Positions 47,731 through 58,050 of a DNA stretch of 64,000 nucleotides are shown one piece after another. Made by a program: the position numbers and the translations under genes. Position 1 is the first letter of the stretch. The number at the start of each line of letters is the position of its first letter. Source of the stretch: Okeania sp034190295 (lineage in GTDB: Bacteria; Cyanobacteriota; Cyanobacteriia; Cyanobacteriales; Microcoleaceae); assembly GCA_034190295.1 (NCBI GenBank), contig JAXHSW010000006.1, forward strand, positions 37,138 to 101,137. Direction: 5' to 3'. Below the pieces are notes generated by a model. It was given only the letters and a program-made list of their open reading frames with translations, made no database searches and was not told where the DNA came from.

Positions 47731-47931
47731 ATGTCTCTCAACTCATTTCATAAATCAAGGAGTTAAAATTATATTAGGATGGGAGAATTTAGGAATTTTG
47801 ATGATTATTTAGCCTGGAATTATTAAGCAATTTCATTATACTATTAAATAAACATCTGGCCTTTGAGTTATTAAATTTTGTCTATATTATTGACATCCTC
47901 CCTCGTTAAATCCCTTTATTATAACCTATGC

Positions 47932-48051
47932 TTTACCGAAGAATTAATAATTAAATAATTAAATAATTTAGGTTTAAAGCCTCCCCTTTCAAGGGGAAAA
48001 AAATAGATTTTTTCCTTTTATTCAATCCTATCCGTTTTAGGGAGAGGTAAT
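47932..48051 (-). repeat. Dispersed repeat family B, copy 6
   Basis: TTTACCGAAGAATTAATAAT, CCCCTTTCAAGGGG, GGGAGAGGTAAT. It is nearly the reverse complement of the copy at 54697-54828, including the TTTAATTATT expansion. Confidence 0.85.
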
Positions 48052-48526
48052 TATCAATTATCCATTATCAATTATCCATTATTGAACCACATCTTTCTTA
48101 ACATAAAACTTGACAAAATAGACGAGTTATGAATAAGTCTTGGCTCGGCTTTTTAGGTAGAAAAAATGTATGGGAAAATACATTTTTATCGAAAAATTCA
48201 GTAGTTTTACTTAACTACTATGATTTTTTCTCCTTTGTCCCCTGCTCCTTGCTCCCCTGCTCCCCACAAGGGTTTCAAGACTTATGGGTAAGGGATAGGA
48301 TTATAACGAGGGATTACCAAACCTCACGATTCAGGTTTACTGTTTGAGTGGCACTTATCTAGATTGTACCAATCCCCGACAGTACTCCAACGAACGTCAA
48401 TTTGCTCCACGATCTGCAAAGGCGACAGTGACACCTCGATGACAAATCACTTTTGCTGTGGCCACATCACGGTTGACTTCGTAGTGACATTCAGGACATT
48501 TATGAATACGTTCAGACAAATCTTTT

Positions 48527-48622
48527 TTACCGAAAAATTAAGGTATAAAGCCTCTCCATTCATGGATAAAAAAGAAAAAAATTCCTTTTAACCCAATCCT
48601 CTTCTTTTCAAGAAGAGGTAAT
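48527..48622 (-). repeat. Family B repeat inserted between TnpB zinc knuckles
   Basis: TTTACCGAAAAATTAAGG and AGAAGAGGTAATTC bound the copy. TnpB coding sequence resumes on both sides. Confidence 0.85.
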
Positions 48623-48714
48623 TCTAAATTCTAAATTCTAAATTCTTGAACTGTATGCGTTCCACAATTTGGACAAATTTGACTGGTATTTCTTTCAACA
48701 ATTAATAATTAATA

Positions 48715-48869
48715 ATTACCGAAAAATTGGGTTTAAAGCCTCCCCCTTTTAGGGGGATGAAAAAATATTCAATGAGCGTATTTTCGTTTGATCCGGCAAT
48801 AGTTGTCGGTACTGATAACTGATAACTGATAACTGATAACTGATAACTGATAACTGATAACTGATAACT
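48715..48869 (-). repeat. Dispersed repeat family A, copy 6 (nine heptamers)
   Basis: Minus-orientation copy with nine ATAACTG heptamers, the longest array in the window, and an internal GATCCGGCAATAGTTGTCGG insert also present in the copy at 51235. Confidence 0.85.
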
Positions 48870-48870
48870 G

Positions 48871-48973
48871 AAATTATCTCTCCTTGAAAAAGGAATTGAT
48901 TGACACGGTAGGAAAAATTTTTTCTTTTTTCTCCTTTGAAGAAGAGGCTTTTTACCTTAATTATTCGGTAATC
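48871..48973 (+). repeat. Dispersed repeat family B, abutting family A
   Basis: ATTATCTCTCCTTGAAAAAG to TTAATTATTCGGTAAT, joined directly to the family A heptamer array. Confidence 0.8.
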
Positions 48974-49234
48974 TACCAGGCCAAAATTAACCCCTCGTTT
49001 CCAGCAAATCCAAGCCAAGATACTGAAAAACTGACCGAATCCTGCATCTAAAGTATGTTTACCAATGGATAATGCATAATTGATAATTGATAATTAATCA
49101 AATCCAGGTAAAAATACTCTCATGAGCAAGGAGAAAAAAGTACACTTGAGATTTCCTTATATTCAATTCCGTAACGGTTAAAACCCGAGGTAATTATCCA
49201 TTATTCATTTGTTTTTTTGCTTTGGAATCAAATA

Positions 49235-50641
49235 CTATGGCTGCTCTATAGCTATTCGTTCTGGTAAAACATCGTGACTGAGTAAATCTTGGTAGGTTTC
49301 CCTTTGTAATATTACATTTACTTCGTCATTGCTAACTAAAACTCCTGCTGGACGTGGTAAACGATTATAGTTGGAGGCCATGCTATAGTTATACGCACCA
49401 GTAGCCATTACTACTAAGCAATCTCCTGGTTGAGTTACGGGTAACATAGCATTTTTAACCAGAACGTCACCAGATTCACAATGTTTACCAGCAACGGTAA
49501 CTTTTTCTGTAGCAGGTTCAGATAATTTATTAGCGACAACCATTCTATAAAGAGATTGATAGGTGATTGGACGTGGATTATCTGACATTCCCCCATCTAC
49601 TGATATGTAAGTCCTAATTTCTGGGACTTGTTTTTGAGACCCGATTGTATAAGCTGTTACACAAGCCGGGCTAATAATTGAACGGCCAGGTTCGCATAAT
49701 AGTTTTGGTAAAGGTAATTGTCTAGCTTGACAAGCATTTACCATTGCTTTACTGATATTGCGAACCCAAGTTTCAATACTAGGAGGGTCATCTGCTTCAG
49801 TATAACGGATTCCTAAACCACCACCCATATTAATTTCTTTGACTGATAGATTATGTGCTATGGCAGTTGTCATTGCATCTACCATTACAGTTGCTAAATC
49901 TTGATGGGGTTGAACTTCAAAAATTTGGGAACCTATATGAGCATGAATTCCTATAAATGATAGTTTTTGTTGTTGACTTATGAAGCTAAAAACATCATTT
50001 AATTGATTGGGGTCGAATCCAAACTTGCTATCTAGATGACCTGTACGAATGTATTCGTGGGTATGACATTCAATGCCAGGTGTAAACCTCACCATTATTT
50101 TTGTGGGATTTTCTAGTGCTTCTGTTTGTTCGTTTTTTAAGTCTGCTAATGTTTTTAATTCCAGCCAATTATCAACAACAATTACACAATCTGTTTCGAT
50201 CGCCAAACTTAATTCTGCAACAGATTTATTATTACCATGAAAGTATATTTTATCGGGATGGATACCTGCTTGGATAGCTGTGTATAATTCACCTCCAGAG
50301 ACAACGTCTATACCTAAACCTTCAGAACCACAAATAGCACATACTGCTAAACAGCTCCAAGCTTTAGAAGCATAAAGAACTAAAGATTCTCCGGGATAGT
50401 GCTGTTTTAGTGCATCTCGATACTGACGACAAGCTGTTCTGAGAGTATATTCGTCCAATATATATAGAGGTGAGCCAAATTTTTCGACCAGTGCTGGGAC
50501 GTCCCAACCACCGATTTCTAAGTGGTCTAGATTGTTAATTTTGGCAGTGAGTGGTAGAAGTTCCTGATTTGGTGAACTTTCCATTTTTGGCAAATACTGA
50601 AGTCCAGAATTTGCGGATATTACAGGTTGAGTTGATACCAT
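49235..50641 (-). CDS. lysA: Diaminopimelate decarboxylase
   Basis: 468 residues. PLP Lys in YASKAWSCLA, GIDVVSGGEL, HAHIGSQIF, GGGLGIRY and the catalytic-Cys segment CESGDVL are all present, the full DapDC pattern. It converts meso-diaminopimelate to L-lysine. It is longer and closer to canonical LysA than the paralogue at 22224. In cyanobacteria it commonly precedes cdaA and uppS; here 3.2 kb of dead transposon and repeats intervene, so co-transcription is likely lost. Confidence 0.96.
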   Translation of the reverse strand: MVSTQPVISANSGLQYLPKMESSPNQELLPLTAKINNLDHLEIGGWDVPALVEKFGSPLYILDEYTLRTACRQYRDALKQHYPGESLVLYASKAWSCLAVCAICGSEGLGIDVVSGGELYTAIQAGIHPDKIYFHGNNKSVAELSLAIETDCVIVVDNWLELKTLADLKNEQTEALENPTKIMVRFTPGIECHTHEYIRTGHLDSKFGFDPNQLNDVFSFISQQQKLSFIGIHAHIGSQIFEVQPHQDLATVMVDAMTTAIAHNLSVKEINMGGGLGIRYTEADDPPSIETWVRNISKAMVNACQARQLPLPKLLCEPGRSIISPACVTAYTIGSQKQVPEIRTYISVDGGMSDNPRPITYQSLYRMVVANKLSEPATEKVTVAGKHCESGDVLVKNAMLPVTQPGDCLVVMATGAYNYSMASNYNRLPRPAGVLVSNDEVNVILQRETYQDLLSHDVLPERIAIEQP

Positions 50642-50752
50642 AAGTTTTGTACAGGGTTATAGCGCTACACGCAAGTCAGAATTCATCTCTGACTGGGTTT
50701 GAGTATTTAGAAATGTCCTAAGCTTTGCTTCGACTGCTATATACTCTAGTAG

Positions 50753-50775
50753 TGTGACATACTCCCACACTGATT
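50753..50775 (-). mobile_element. Possible remnant of a TnpB right end
   Basis: GTGACATACTCCCACACTG matches the outer end of the right-end module at 63327. It is on the downstream side of the dead tnpB at 51430-52185, in the expected orientation. Confidence 0.45.
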
Positions 50776-50892
50776 ACAAGAATCAGATATGGGCAACGAG
50801 CGCGACTTCTCTATGAGAACATTGACTGAGCTACCAAGGGATGCCCCATCTCTTTTACGAAGTCAGAAGTCAGAAGTTAGAAGTTAGAAGTT

Positions 50893-51003
50893 AACCCACC
50901 CCCGCCCCTCCCAGGAGGGGAGCCAGCAGGGGAAGGGGATTTGAGAAAAGCTCCAAAAATATTTCGCCTTAAAAGGTGGGGCTTTAGACCCAATTATTTT
51001 GGT
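50893..51003 (-). repeat. Dispersed repeat family C, copy 3
   Basis: Minus-orientation copy: AACCCACCCCCGCCCC, GGGGATTTGAGAAAAGCTCC, CGCCTTAAAAGGTGGGG. Confidence 0.8.
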
Positions 51004-51234
51004 AATTGATTGAAAATTTGATTCGCCGTTTTGAAATTAAAATCTTTTGGGTTCATCTCAATTTTGAATAAGGCAAAAAATTATCGCTTTTAGGCAACAG
51101 CTCCGGAAAGCAATAGGCAATATACATATAGGAAAAAAGTATTTTGGCAAATGTGAGATTCACCCAATCTTTTATTGTATTAGCTACCTTTCTATGTTGA
51201 TATGATAATTGTTTAATTGCTTTTTTTCTACTCT

Positions 51235-51366
51235 TACCAAAAAATGAGGTCTAAAGCCTCCCACTTTTAAGGGGATGAAAAAATATTCAATGAGCGTATT
51301 TTCGTTTGATCCGGCTTTAGTCGGAGGTACTGATAACTGATAACTGATAACTGATAACTGAAATGA
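51235..51366 (-). repeat. Dispersed repeat family A, copy 7
   Basis: TACCAAAAAATGAGGTCTAA to four ATAACTG heptamers and GAAATGAC. Confidence 0.85.
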
Positions 51367-51429
51367 CTGCCCTTTTTTATTCTAGATACTTTCCTTTGGG
51401 TTTACTTGAGTTTAAAGTTGCTAATGCAA

Positions 51430-52185
51430 AGCTTTTTCTCTCGAATTTTTACCGCAAAAACTAACAGTTTTTCTCAAGTATTTAGGAGCAGGTATACACT
51501 TATTATCAGAAGTTACTACAAAATAAATTAAACCTACATCTATAACCTACTATATTACCTCGTTTTATATCTGGTTTAATTTCAGTTACAGTTTGATATT
51601 CCAAACTGAAAGTTACAAAATAATTATGATATTTATTCGTAACTGATATAGTCTTGATTACAAGTAAATCTGGGAATGGTCTGTGAGCAATTACTTTGAT
51701 ATCACCTATTTTAGATAACTTGTTTTAGATAACTTGACTTGATTATTAAAAAATCAGTATTGTTTAAATTGAGGATAAACAAAAGTTTTATATTGGTTCT
51801 TTCCTTTAAATCTTAGTTGACAAAGACACCTTGCAGACCGATCGCTTTTAACCCATCTATGCAAAGGCTAAATCAACCCTTTTTGCTACTTCTTGCAATA
51901 CTTAAGAATGGATCTATTTGTACCATAGCCGATCGATTTTTAATTTAGAATGATTGCTTTCGACCATAGTAAATTTGTTGGTATTTTAATTCTGGTAAGT
52001 GAAAAATTAAAGGAAAGGACAAGAATTAATTGAGCATCTATTTTGCTCCCACCAATCAAATCTTTGAGACAAAATATAGTTGTACTGGAAACTTAACATT
52101 TCCAGAGTTTTATCTATCTTTTCTACTTGAGTTTTTGTTGAACGTAATTTGTATTAGTAAGCAATTCTTATCTTAATATTTTTAA
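51430..52185 (-). pseudogene. Dead TnpB gene between lysA and rimI
   Basis: Minus-strand fragments in TnpB order: TQVEKIDKTLEMLSFQYNYILSQ-type N-terminus (about 52080-52160), RFKGKNQYKTFVYPQFKQY (about 51790), GDIKVIAHRPFPDLLVIKTISVTNKYHNYFVTFSLEYQTV (about 51600-51700), then a RuvC-like region near 51530 and YLRKTVSF near 51470. Several stops and frame changes interrupt it, and the C-terminal zinc ribbon is missing. The middle part resembles the relic at 53995. Confidence 0.75.
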
Positions 52186-52507
52186 ACGACTATAATTATA
52201 TTATAAAAGTATAATAGATAGTCTATAATACATATTTGCAATACCTTCAATAAAGATGAAAAAAATCATTACCTGATAATTCATTATTCATTATTAACAA
52301 TTATTAATTAGCCAGATAATGTACAAGATAAACGTTGAGAAATGCTTACTGAGAAATTAACACGCATTGCATTGTAGAAAAAAATCATGCATTAATCCCA
52401 CAGTGACTAAGCACGTTTTTAGTGTGGTGCTTTTACTAAAAACATCTAATAAATAGAAGTTATTTCTCTTTGTTAATTTTTGATCTAGAATTTAGGCTTT
52501 TGCAATT

Positions 52508-53134
52508 ATGGCAATTATTACGATTCAACCAATGAGTCCAAAGCATATTTCTAGTGTGGTTGAATTGGATCGACTCTGCTTTGGTGGACTCTGGAATTTT
52601 CAAGGTTATCAACGAGAGCTAGAAAGTCCTAACAGCGATTTACTAATTTTAGTAATTAGCCAAAAGAATGAGGATATAAAAAGGGAGGTAACTTTTAAAT
52701 CTTCTAACTCTAAATCAGAGATTACCAATTATCAGTCCATAATTGGCATAGGTTGTTTATGGGCTATTTTAGAGGAAGCACACATTACTATTCTCGGAAT
52801 TCATCCCCAATACCAAGGTCTGGGTTTAGGTCAGTTATTATTATATTCCTTAATGAGGTCTGCTTGGGACAGAGAGTTAGAGCGAGCCACCCTAGAAGTT
52901 GCAGCTTCAAATACATCTGCATTGTCCCTTTATCACAAGTTTGGGTTTCAAGATGTGGGCCGTCGTCGAGGATATTATCAGCAAACTGGTGAGGATGCTC
53001 TGATTCTTTGGCGTGGTCATCTGCATGACCCAGAATTTGAGCAAACTTTGTCCCAATGGCATAGACAAGCGATCGCTCGTCTGAATGACTATGAGGTGAG
53101 GTGGGAAAAGTTAGAGTCGGTAATTGGTAATTAG
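52508..53134 (+). CDS. rimI: Ribosomal-protein-alanine N-acetyltransferase type GNAT
   Basis: 208 residues. GNAT fold with ILGIHPQYQGLGLGQLLL (acetyl-CoA loop QxxGxG) and LEVAASNTSALSLYHKFGFQDVGRRRGYY, the RimI signature region. A 25-residue polar insert (SQKNEDIKREVTFKSSNSKSEI) lies between the second and third strands, and a C-terminal extension follows. RimI acetylates the N-terminal alanine of ribosomal protein S18; substrate identity here is inferred from family. It lies between lysA and clpC, a neighbourhood I associate with cyanobacteria. Confidence 0.88.
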   Translation: MAIITIQPMSPKHISSVVELDRLCFGGLWNFQGYQRELESPNSDLLILVISQKNEDIKREVTFKSSNSKSEITNYQSIIGIGCLWAILEEAHITILGIHPQYQGLGLGQLLLYSLMRSAWDRELERATLEVAASNTSALSLYHKFGFQDVGRRRGYYQQTGEDALILWRGHLHDPEFEQTLSQWHRQAIARLNDYEVRWEKLESVIGN

Positions 53135-53257
53135 CGATCGCTCAACTCAAATAGCTTTATTATTTTGAGTTAATTTTTTTTATAGACTCTTTTGCCTGTA
53201 TTTTAAATTGATTGTATAGGAGTATAGGTATAATCTTTCAACAATTAATAATTAATA

Positions 53258-53356
53258 ATTACCTCTCCTTGAAAGCGGATAGGATTGACTAATTATGAAA
53301 ATTTTTCTTTATTATCCCCTGAAAAGGGGAGGCTTTAAACCACAATTTTCGGTAAT
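53258..53356 (+). repeat. Dispersed repeat family B
   Basis: ATTACCTCTCCTTGAAAGCG, CCCCTGAAAAGGGGAGGC and TTTTCGGTAAT: both six-base ends are intact. Confidence 0.85.
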
Positions 53357-53994
53357 AAATTTAAAAATACATAAAAATTCTAAAAATCTCATCCAATATT
53401 GCACTTTTTTAAGAACTTTTTTTATACAATCCAAATAGAACAACTACATTACTAGCAAAGATGAAATGAATAATTGTTACCTATAAAACTTTAGAATTGC
53501 TTAAAATCAACAAACATATTGAATCATCCCTAGATAAAAATCTAAGCTATACTTTAGAAACTAAAATTATATTGTTGGTTAGAAAAACGTAACCTTCAAT
53601 ACAATTAATGATAGATAGGAGAAAGTATATAACGTTAAAAAATTATTTCTAGAATCAAACTATACTGAGACCAATACCAAATTCATAATTAAGTTGTGTT
53701 GCATAAAATAATATTTTAATTGGGGTTGACTGTAGATAGAGACAGACAAGTTAATAAATTTCATAATTCTGTGCAGCCTCACATAAAATTGGTATAAGCT
53801 AAATAAACTAATAAGACTATTTAGCTAGGTCGTCGAGAAGCCTCACTCTAAATCAGAGATTATGGTGTGAAATAAATCGGCGGTAAATTAAGTCTGGCTG
53901 CGGCGATAGCTGATTAATTTATCAATATTATTCAAGAGTTTTTGCACTTGTTAAAAAATTGGTGTTATGATTTTAAACCCCAAAAATTCCCATC

Positions 53995-55184
53995 ATGCGG
54001 ACAGCTAACCAATATAAATTAAGGCTCAACAAAGAGCAAATTGTCACGATAGAGTTATGGCTAAAGTTGTTACACAAACATTACAACTATAAACTGTATC
54101 GAGTTGGTAAACGTGGAGTCAGGCCAAGATTTAAAAAATCAGGGTTTTTAAGGTCATTCTGTTTCAGTAGAGTCAATCATCCGCTCATCAGTAATTAAAT
54201 TTGATGGAAAACAAATAATTACTACGAGGTTTGGTGCTATTCCAGTCATAGTTCATAGACCAATTCCAGATGGGTTGACGATAAAAACTGCAACTATAAC
54301 CAAAAAAGCTGATGGTTATTATATAAGTTTTAGTTTGGAAGATAAATCAGTTCCTAATCTAATTCCTACAAATAATATCAAAATTGATGTAGGGTTAAAA
54401 GAATTTTTAACTACTAATACTGGTGAAACTGTAAAAGAAATAGGGTCAAACAACTGGAGGGGGGCACAAAATAGAATAGCTAGACTACATCAACTTATGG
54501 CTAGACAAAGAGAAGATTTTCACTTGCATTACTGCTCATAAATTAGTTAAACAATATGACATGATTGCCGTTGTAGACGCGGAGTGGCGTGCCGAAGGCA
54601 AACTTAAATATTAGAGGTTTAGCAAAAAATACTAAACTATCAAAATCAATTTATGATGTAGTTCAATAATTGATAATTGATAATGGATAATTGATAATTA
54701 CCTCTCCCTAAAACGGATAGGATTGAATAAAAGGAAAAAATTTATTTTTTTCCCCTTGAAAGGGGAGGCTTTAAACCTAAATTATTTAATTATTTATTTA
54801 ATTATTTAATTATTAATTCTTCGGTAAATAATGAACAATGAATAATGAATAATGAATGATTCTTTAATTATTAATTATTTAAGGTGTTCATATAATAAAA
54901 GTTAACCCGAACCATACATCACGCTCATTGTAGTAATTGTGGCCAAAAAGTACCGAAGACTTTATCAGTTAGAACTCCCGAATTGTCCTAAATGTAAAGT
55001 AGTTTTAGATAGAGATGAAAACGCTGCAATTAATATATTAAATAAAGGGTTAAACGAGGTGGGTATCATCTTGTCTGCTTGTGGAGGCGTAAGATATTGG
55101 TCAGCCCGTGTTCGCGCAGCGTTGCGTCAGCACTCGCAAGAAACTTCTTTTTTGAGAAGCTCCTGTTATAATCAAGCCATTTAA
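53995..55184 (+). pseudogene. Dead TnpB gene with internal deletion and repeat insertion
   Basis: N-terminal MRTANQYKLRLNKEQIVTIELWL, then a jump to RVGKRGVRPRFKKSG (deletion), then TIKTATITKKADGYYISFSLEDKSVP with the RuvC Asp region KIDVGLKEFL, LMARQREDFH, a family B repeat (54697-54828), and finally LPNCPKCKVVLDRDENAAINILNKGL. Frame breaks occur at about 54180 and 54540. It is an IS200/IS605-type relic of a different subgroup from the copy at 37482. Confidence 0.85.
54697..54828 (+). repeat. Family B repeat inserted in dead tnpB
   Basis: ATTACCTCTCCCTAAAACGG to TTCGGTAAA, with an expanded TTTAATTATT run. Confidence 0.85.
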
Positions 55185-55227
55185 CGGGAGAGAACTTCAC
55201 AACGCCGCAATAAAATAAATAAAAAAT

Positions 55228-55336
55228 ATAGGGCGGTGGGGCATCCCGTCCTTAGAGCTCGCGCTTGTCCGATGCAATAGCAGGACAGGGAAGCGAGAAG
55301 TCCACACTATAGCGTCAGCTTAGTATGGCAGTATGT
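55228..55336 (+). mobile_element. Second TnpB right-end module
   Basis: ATAGGGCGGTGGGGC to AGTATGTCACTA, about 110 bases, preceded by the codons AACGCCGCAATAAAA of a TnpB terminus. It ends about 65 bases before clpC. Confidence 0.75.
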
Positions 55337-55401
55337 CACTATAAATGTCACGCTAGAATAAGCCTAAGGGCAACTTTATAAGTAATAGGAATTAATTAAT
55401 T

Positions 55402-57870
55402 ATGTTTGAACGCTTCACAGAAAAAGCAATCAAAGTGATAATGTTGGCCCAAGAAGAGGCTCGGCGCTTGGGACATAACTTTGTGGGGACAGAACAAATT
55501 CTCCTTGGTCTAATTGGAGAAGGCACGGGTGTTGCGGCCAAAGTTCTCAAATCTATGGGTGTTAATCTCAAGGACGCTAGGATTGAAGTAGAAAAAATAA
55601 TTGGCCGTGGTTCTGGATTTGTGGCTGTAGAAATTCCATTTACTCCTAGAGCTAAAAGGGTTTTAGAATTATCCTTGGAGGAAGCACGGCAATTAGGACA
55701 TAACTACATTGGTACTGAGCATCTACTTCTGGGTTTAATTCGAGAAGGGGAAGGAGTAGCAGCAAGAGTTCTAGAAAACTTAGGGGTAGACCTCTCGAAG
55801 GTACGGACTCAGGTAATTCGGATGTTGGGTGAAACCGCAGAAGTCACTGCTGGTGGTGGCGGTGGACGGACTAAAACTCCTACCCTGGATGAATTTGGCT
55901 CTAATCTGACTCAAATGGCATCTGAAGGTAAGTTGGACCCAGTAGTGGGAAGGCAAAAGGAAATTGAACGGGTTATTCAAATTCTAGGCCGTAGAACGAA
56001 AAATAATCCTGTACTGATTGGAGAACCAGGGGTCGGAAAAACAGCGATCGCTGAAGGTCTGGCACAACGTATTGCTAATAATGATATACCAGATATTCTG
56101 GAAGAAAAGCGGGTAGTTACTCTGGACATTGGTCTATTGGTGGCTGGGACAAAATACCGGGGTGAGTTTGAGGAACGTCTGAAGAAAATTATGGATGAAA
56201 TTCGCTCTGCGGGTAATGTAATCCTAGTTATAGATGAGGTTCATACTCTAATTGGAGCTGGTGCAGCAGAAGGGGCAATTGATGCGGCTAATATTTTGAA
56301 GCCTGCTTTGGCTCGTGGGGAGCTACAGTGCATAGGGGCAACTACCCTCGATGAGTATCGCAAACATATTGAACGAGATGCCGCACTCGAACGTCGTTTC
56401 CAACCAGTAATGGTGGGTGAACCTTCCGTTGATGAAACAATTGAAATTTTATACGGTTTAAGGGAACGTTACGAGCAACACCATAAATTGAAAATCTTGG
56501 ATACAGCTTTAGAAGCTGCTGCTAAATTGTCAGACCGCTATATTAGCGATCGCTATTTACCGGATAAAGCTATTGACTTGATCGATGAGGCAGGTTCCCG
56601 GGTTCGTTTGATTAATTCTCAACTTCCTCCCGCAGCTAAAGAATTGGATAAAGAGTTGCGCGGAATTCTTAAAGAGAAAGATGAGGCAGTACGCTCCCAA
56701 GATTTTGATAAGGCAGGAGAGTTGCGCGACCGGGAAATGGAAATTAAATCTGAAATTCGCTCTCTTGCTCAAAATAAAAAGACAGATTCGACTACTGAAG
56801 ATGCTTCTCCAGTGGTTAACGAAGAAGATATTGCTCATATTGTTGCAAGTTGGACGGGTGTTCCAGTTAGTAAGCTCACAGAATCTGAGTCTGAGAAATT
56901 ACTACACATGGAAGATACTCTGCACCAACGTTTGATTGGTCAGGAAGAGGCTGTCAGAGCAGTATCTCGTGCTATTCGTCGGGCAAGAGTGGGATTGAAA
57001 AACCCCAACCGACCAATTGCTAGCTTTATTTTCTCTGGACCTACTGGGGTTGGTAAGACAGAGTTAACTAAGGCTCTGGCTACATATTTCTTCGGGTCTG
57101 AAGAAGCAATGATTCGGTTGGATATGTCCGAATACATGGAACGTCACACTGTTTCTAAGTTGATTGGTTCTCCTCCTGGTTATGTGGGTTATAACGAAGG
57201 TGGTCAGCTAACTGAAGCAGTTCGTCGTCGTCCTTATACTGTGGTGCTATTTGATGAAATCGAAAAAGCTCACCCTGATGTCTTTAATATGCTGTTGCAA
57301 ATTTTGGAAGACGGACGTTTGACTGATGCTAAGGGTCGGACAGTAGATTTCAAGAATACTTTGATTATTATGACCTCCAATATCGGTTCTAAAGTTATCG
57401 AGAAAGGAGGCGGCGGTCTTGGTTTTGAGTTCTCCGATAATGAAGCTGATGCTCAATACAACCGAATTCGCAATTTGGTTAATGAAGAACTCAAACAATA
57501 TTTCCGCCCAGAATTCCTCAACCGTCTGGATGAGATTATTGTCTTCCGTCAGTTGAATAAGGAAGAGGTGAAGGAAATTGCTGTGATTATGTTGAAAGAA
57601 GTCTTTAGTCGTTTGACAGAAAAAGGCATCAAACTAGAAATTACTGAACGCTTCCAGGAGCGGTTGGTTGAGGAAGGTTATAATCCCAGTTATGGAGCGC
57701 GTCCTTTACGTCGGGCAATTATGCGTTTGCTTGAAGATGTTTTGGCTGAGGAAATTCTTTCTGGTGCGGTTCGCGAGGGCGATACTGCTGTGGTTGATGT
57801 TGGAGAGGATGGTCAGATTAAGGTTAGTCAAGGTGAAAAACGAGAGTTGTTGCCTCAAGGAGCTGAATAG
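55402..57870 (+). CDS. clpC: ClpC ATPase
   Basis: 822 residues, complete. Two N-terminal Clp repeats (about 1-150: ARRLGHNFVGTEQILLGL and ARQLGHNYIGTEHLLLGL); AAA+ module 1 with GEPGVGKTA and VILVIDEVHTLIGAGAAEG; a UVR/M-domain coiled region (AVRSQDFDKAGELRDRE); AAA+ module 2 with GPTGVGKTE and VVLFDEIEKAHPD; and a C-terminal domain. It unfolds substrates for the ClpP protease with adaptor proteins in the cytoplasm. It is essential in studied cyanobacteria. A solo TnpB right end sits in its immediate upstream region, close to the promoter. Confidence 0.99.
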   Translation: MFERFTEKAIKVIMLAQEEARRLGHNFVGTEQILLGLIGEGTGVAAKVLKSMGVNLKDARIEVEKIIGRGSGFVAVEIPFTPRAKRVLELSLEEARQLGHNYIGTEHLLLGLIREGEGVAARVLENLGVDLSKVRTQVIRMLGETAEVTAGGGGGRTKTPTLDEFGSNLTQMASEGKLDPVVGRQKEIERVIQILGRRTKNNPVLIGEPGVGKTAIAEGLAQRIANNDIPDILEEKRVVTLDIGLLVAGTKYRGEFEERLKKIMDEIRSAGNVILVIDEVHTLIGAGAAEGAIDAANILKPALARGELQCIGATTLDEYRKHIERDAALERRFQPVMVGEPSVDETIEILYGLRERYEQHHKLKILDTALEAAAKLSDRYISDRYLPDKAIDLIDEAGSRVRLINSQLPPAAKELDKELRGILKEKDEAVRSQDFDKAGELRDREMEIKSEIRSLAQNKKTDSTTEDASPVVNEEDIAHIVASWTGVPVSKLTESESEKLLHMEDTLHQRLIGQEEAVRAVSRAIRRARVGLKNPNRPIASFIFSGPTGVGKTELTKALATYFFGSEEAMIRLDMSEYMERHTVSKLIGSPPGYVGYNEGGQLTEAVRRRPYTVVLFDEIEKAHPDVFNMLLQILEDGRLTDAKGRTVDFKNTLIIMTSNIGSKVIEKGGGGLGFEFSDNEADAQYNRIRNLVNEELKQYFRPEFLNRLDEIIVFRQLNKEEVKEIAVIMLKEVFSRLTEKGIKLEITERFQERLVEEGYNPSYGARPLRRAIMRLLEDVLAEEILSGAVREGDTAVVDVGEDGQIKVSQGEKRELLPQGAE

Positions 57871-57920
57871 GATTTAGTTTCTTTAGGGAAGGAAAGTAAA
57901 GTTAATTTTTCAATCTAAAG

Positions 57921-57953
57921 ACGGCAGGGGGTTTAAATTCCTTGCCGTTTTTT
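57921..57953 (+). terminator. Rho-independent terminator of clpC
   Basis: ACGGCAGGG and CCTTGCCGT form a stem with one bulge, followed by TTTTTT, about 50 bases after the clpC stop. Confidence 0.8.
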
Positions 57954-58050
57954 AGGTAATTAGTAAAGTGGTTTTTTTTGTAGATTTTTAGTTTCCACAA
58001 TTTTAGTTTACAGGAATTACGCAAAAACAGTATCTAAAATCTCTAGTTAA

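Larger units (their letters stand above)
48372..49060 (-). pseudogene. Dead TnpB 3' half with three nested repeats
   Basis: Minus-strand pieces in order: AGFGQFFSILAWICWKRGVNFGLV (about 48970-49050), then repeats, then VERNTSQICPNCGTHT (about 48650-48700), then a repeat, then KDLSERIHKCPECHYEVNRD and VATAKVICHRGVTVAFADRGAN (48380-48525). These are the two halves of a TnpB zinc ribbon (CPNC and CPEC) split by a family B element. The N-terminal half is missing. Confidence 0.85.

Noticed and set aside
48749..49018. 89-codon frame with Ser-Tyr-Gln-Leu-Ser-Val repeats
   Set aside because: It is TnpB relic sequence read into the nine-heptamer family A array.
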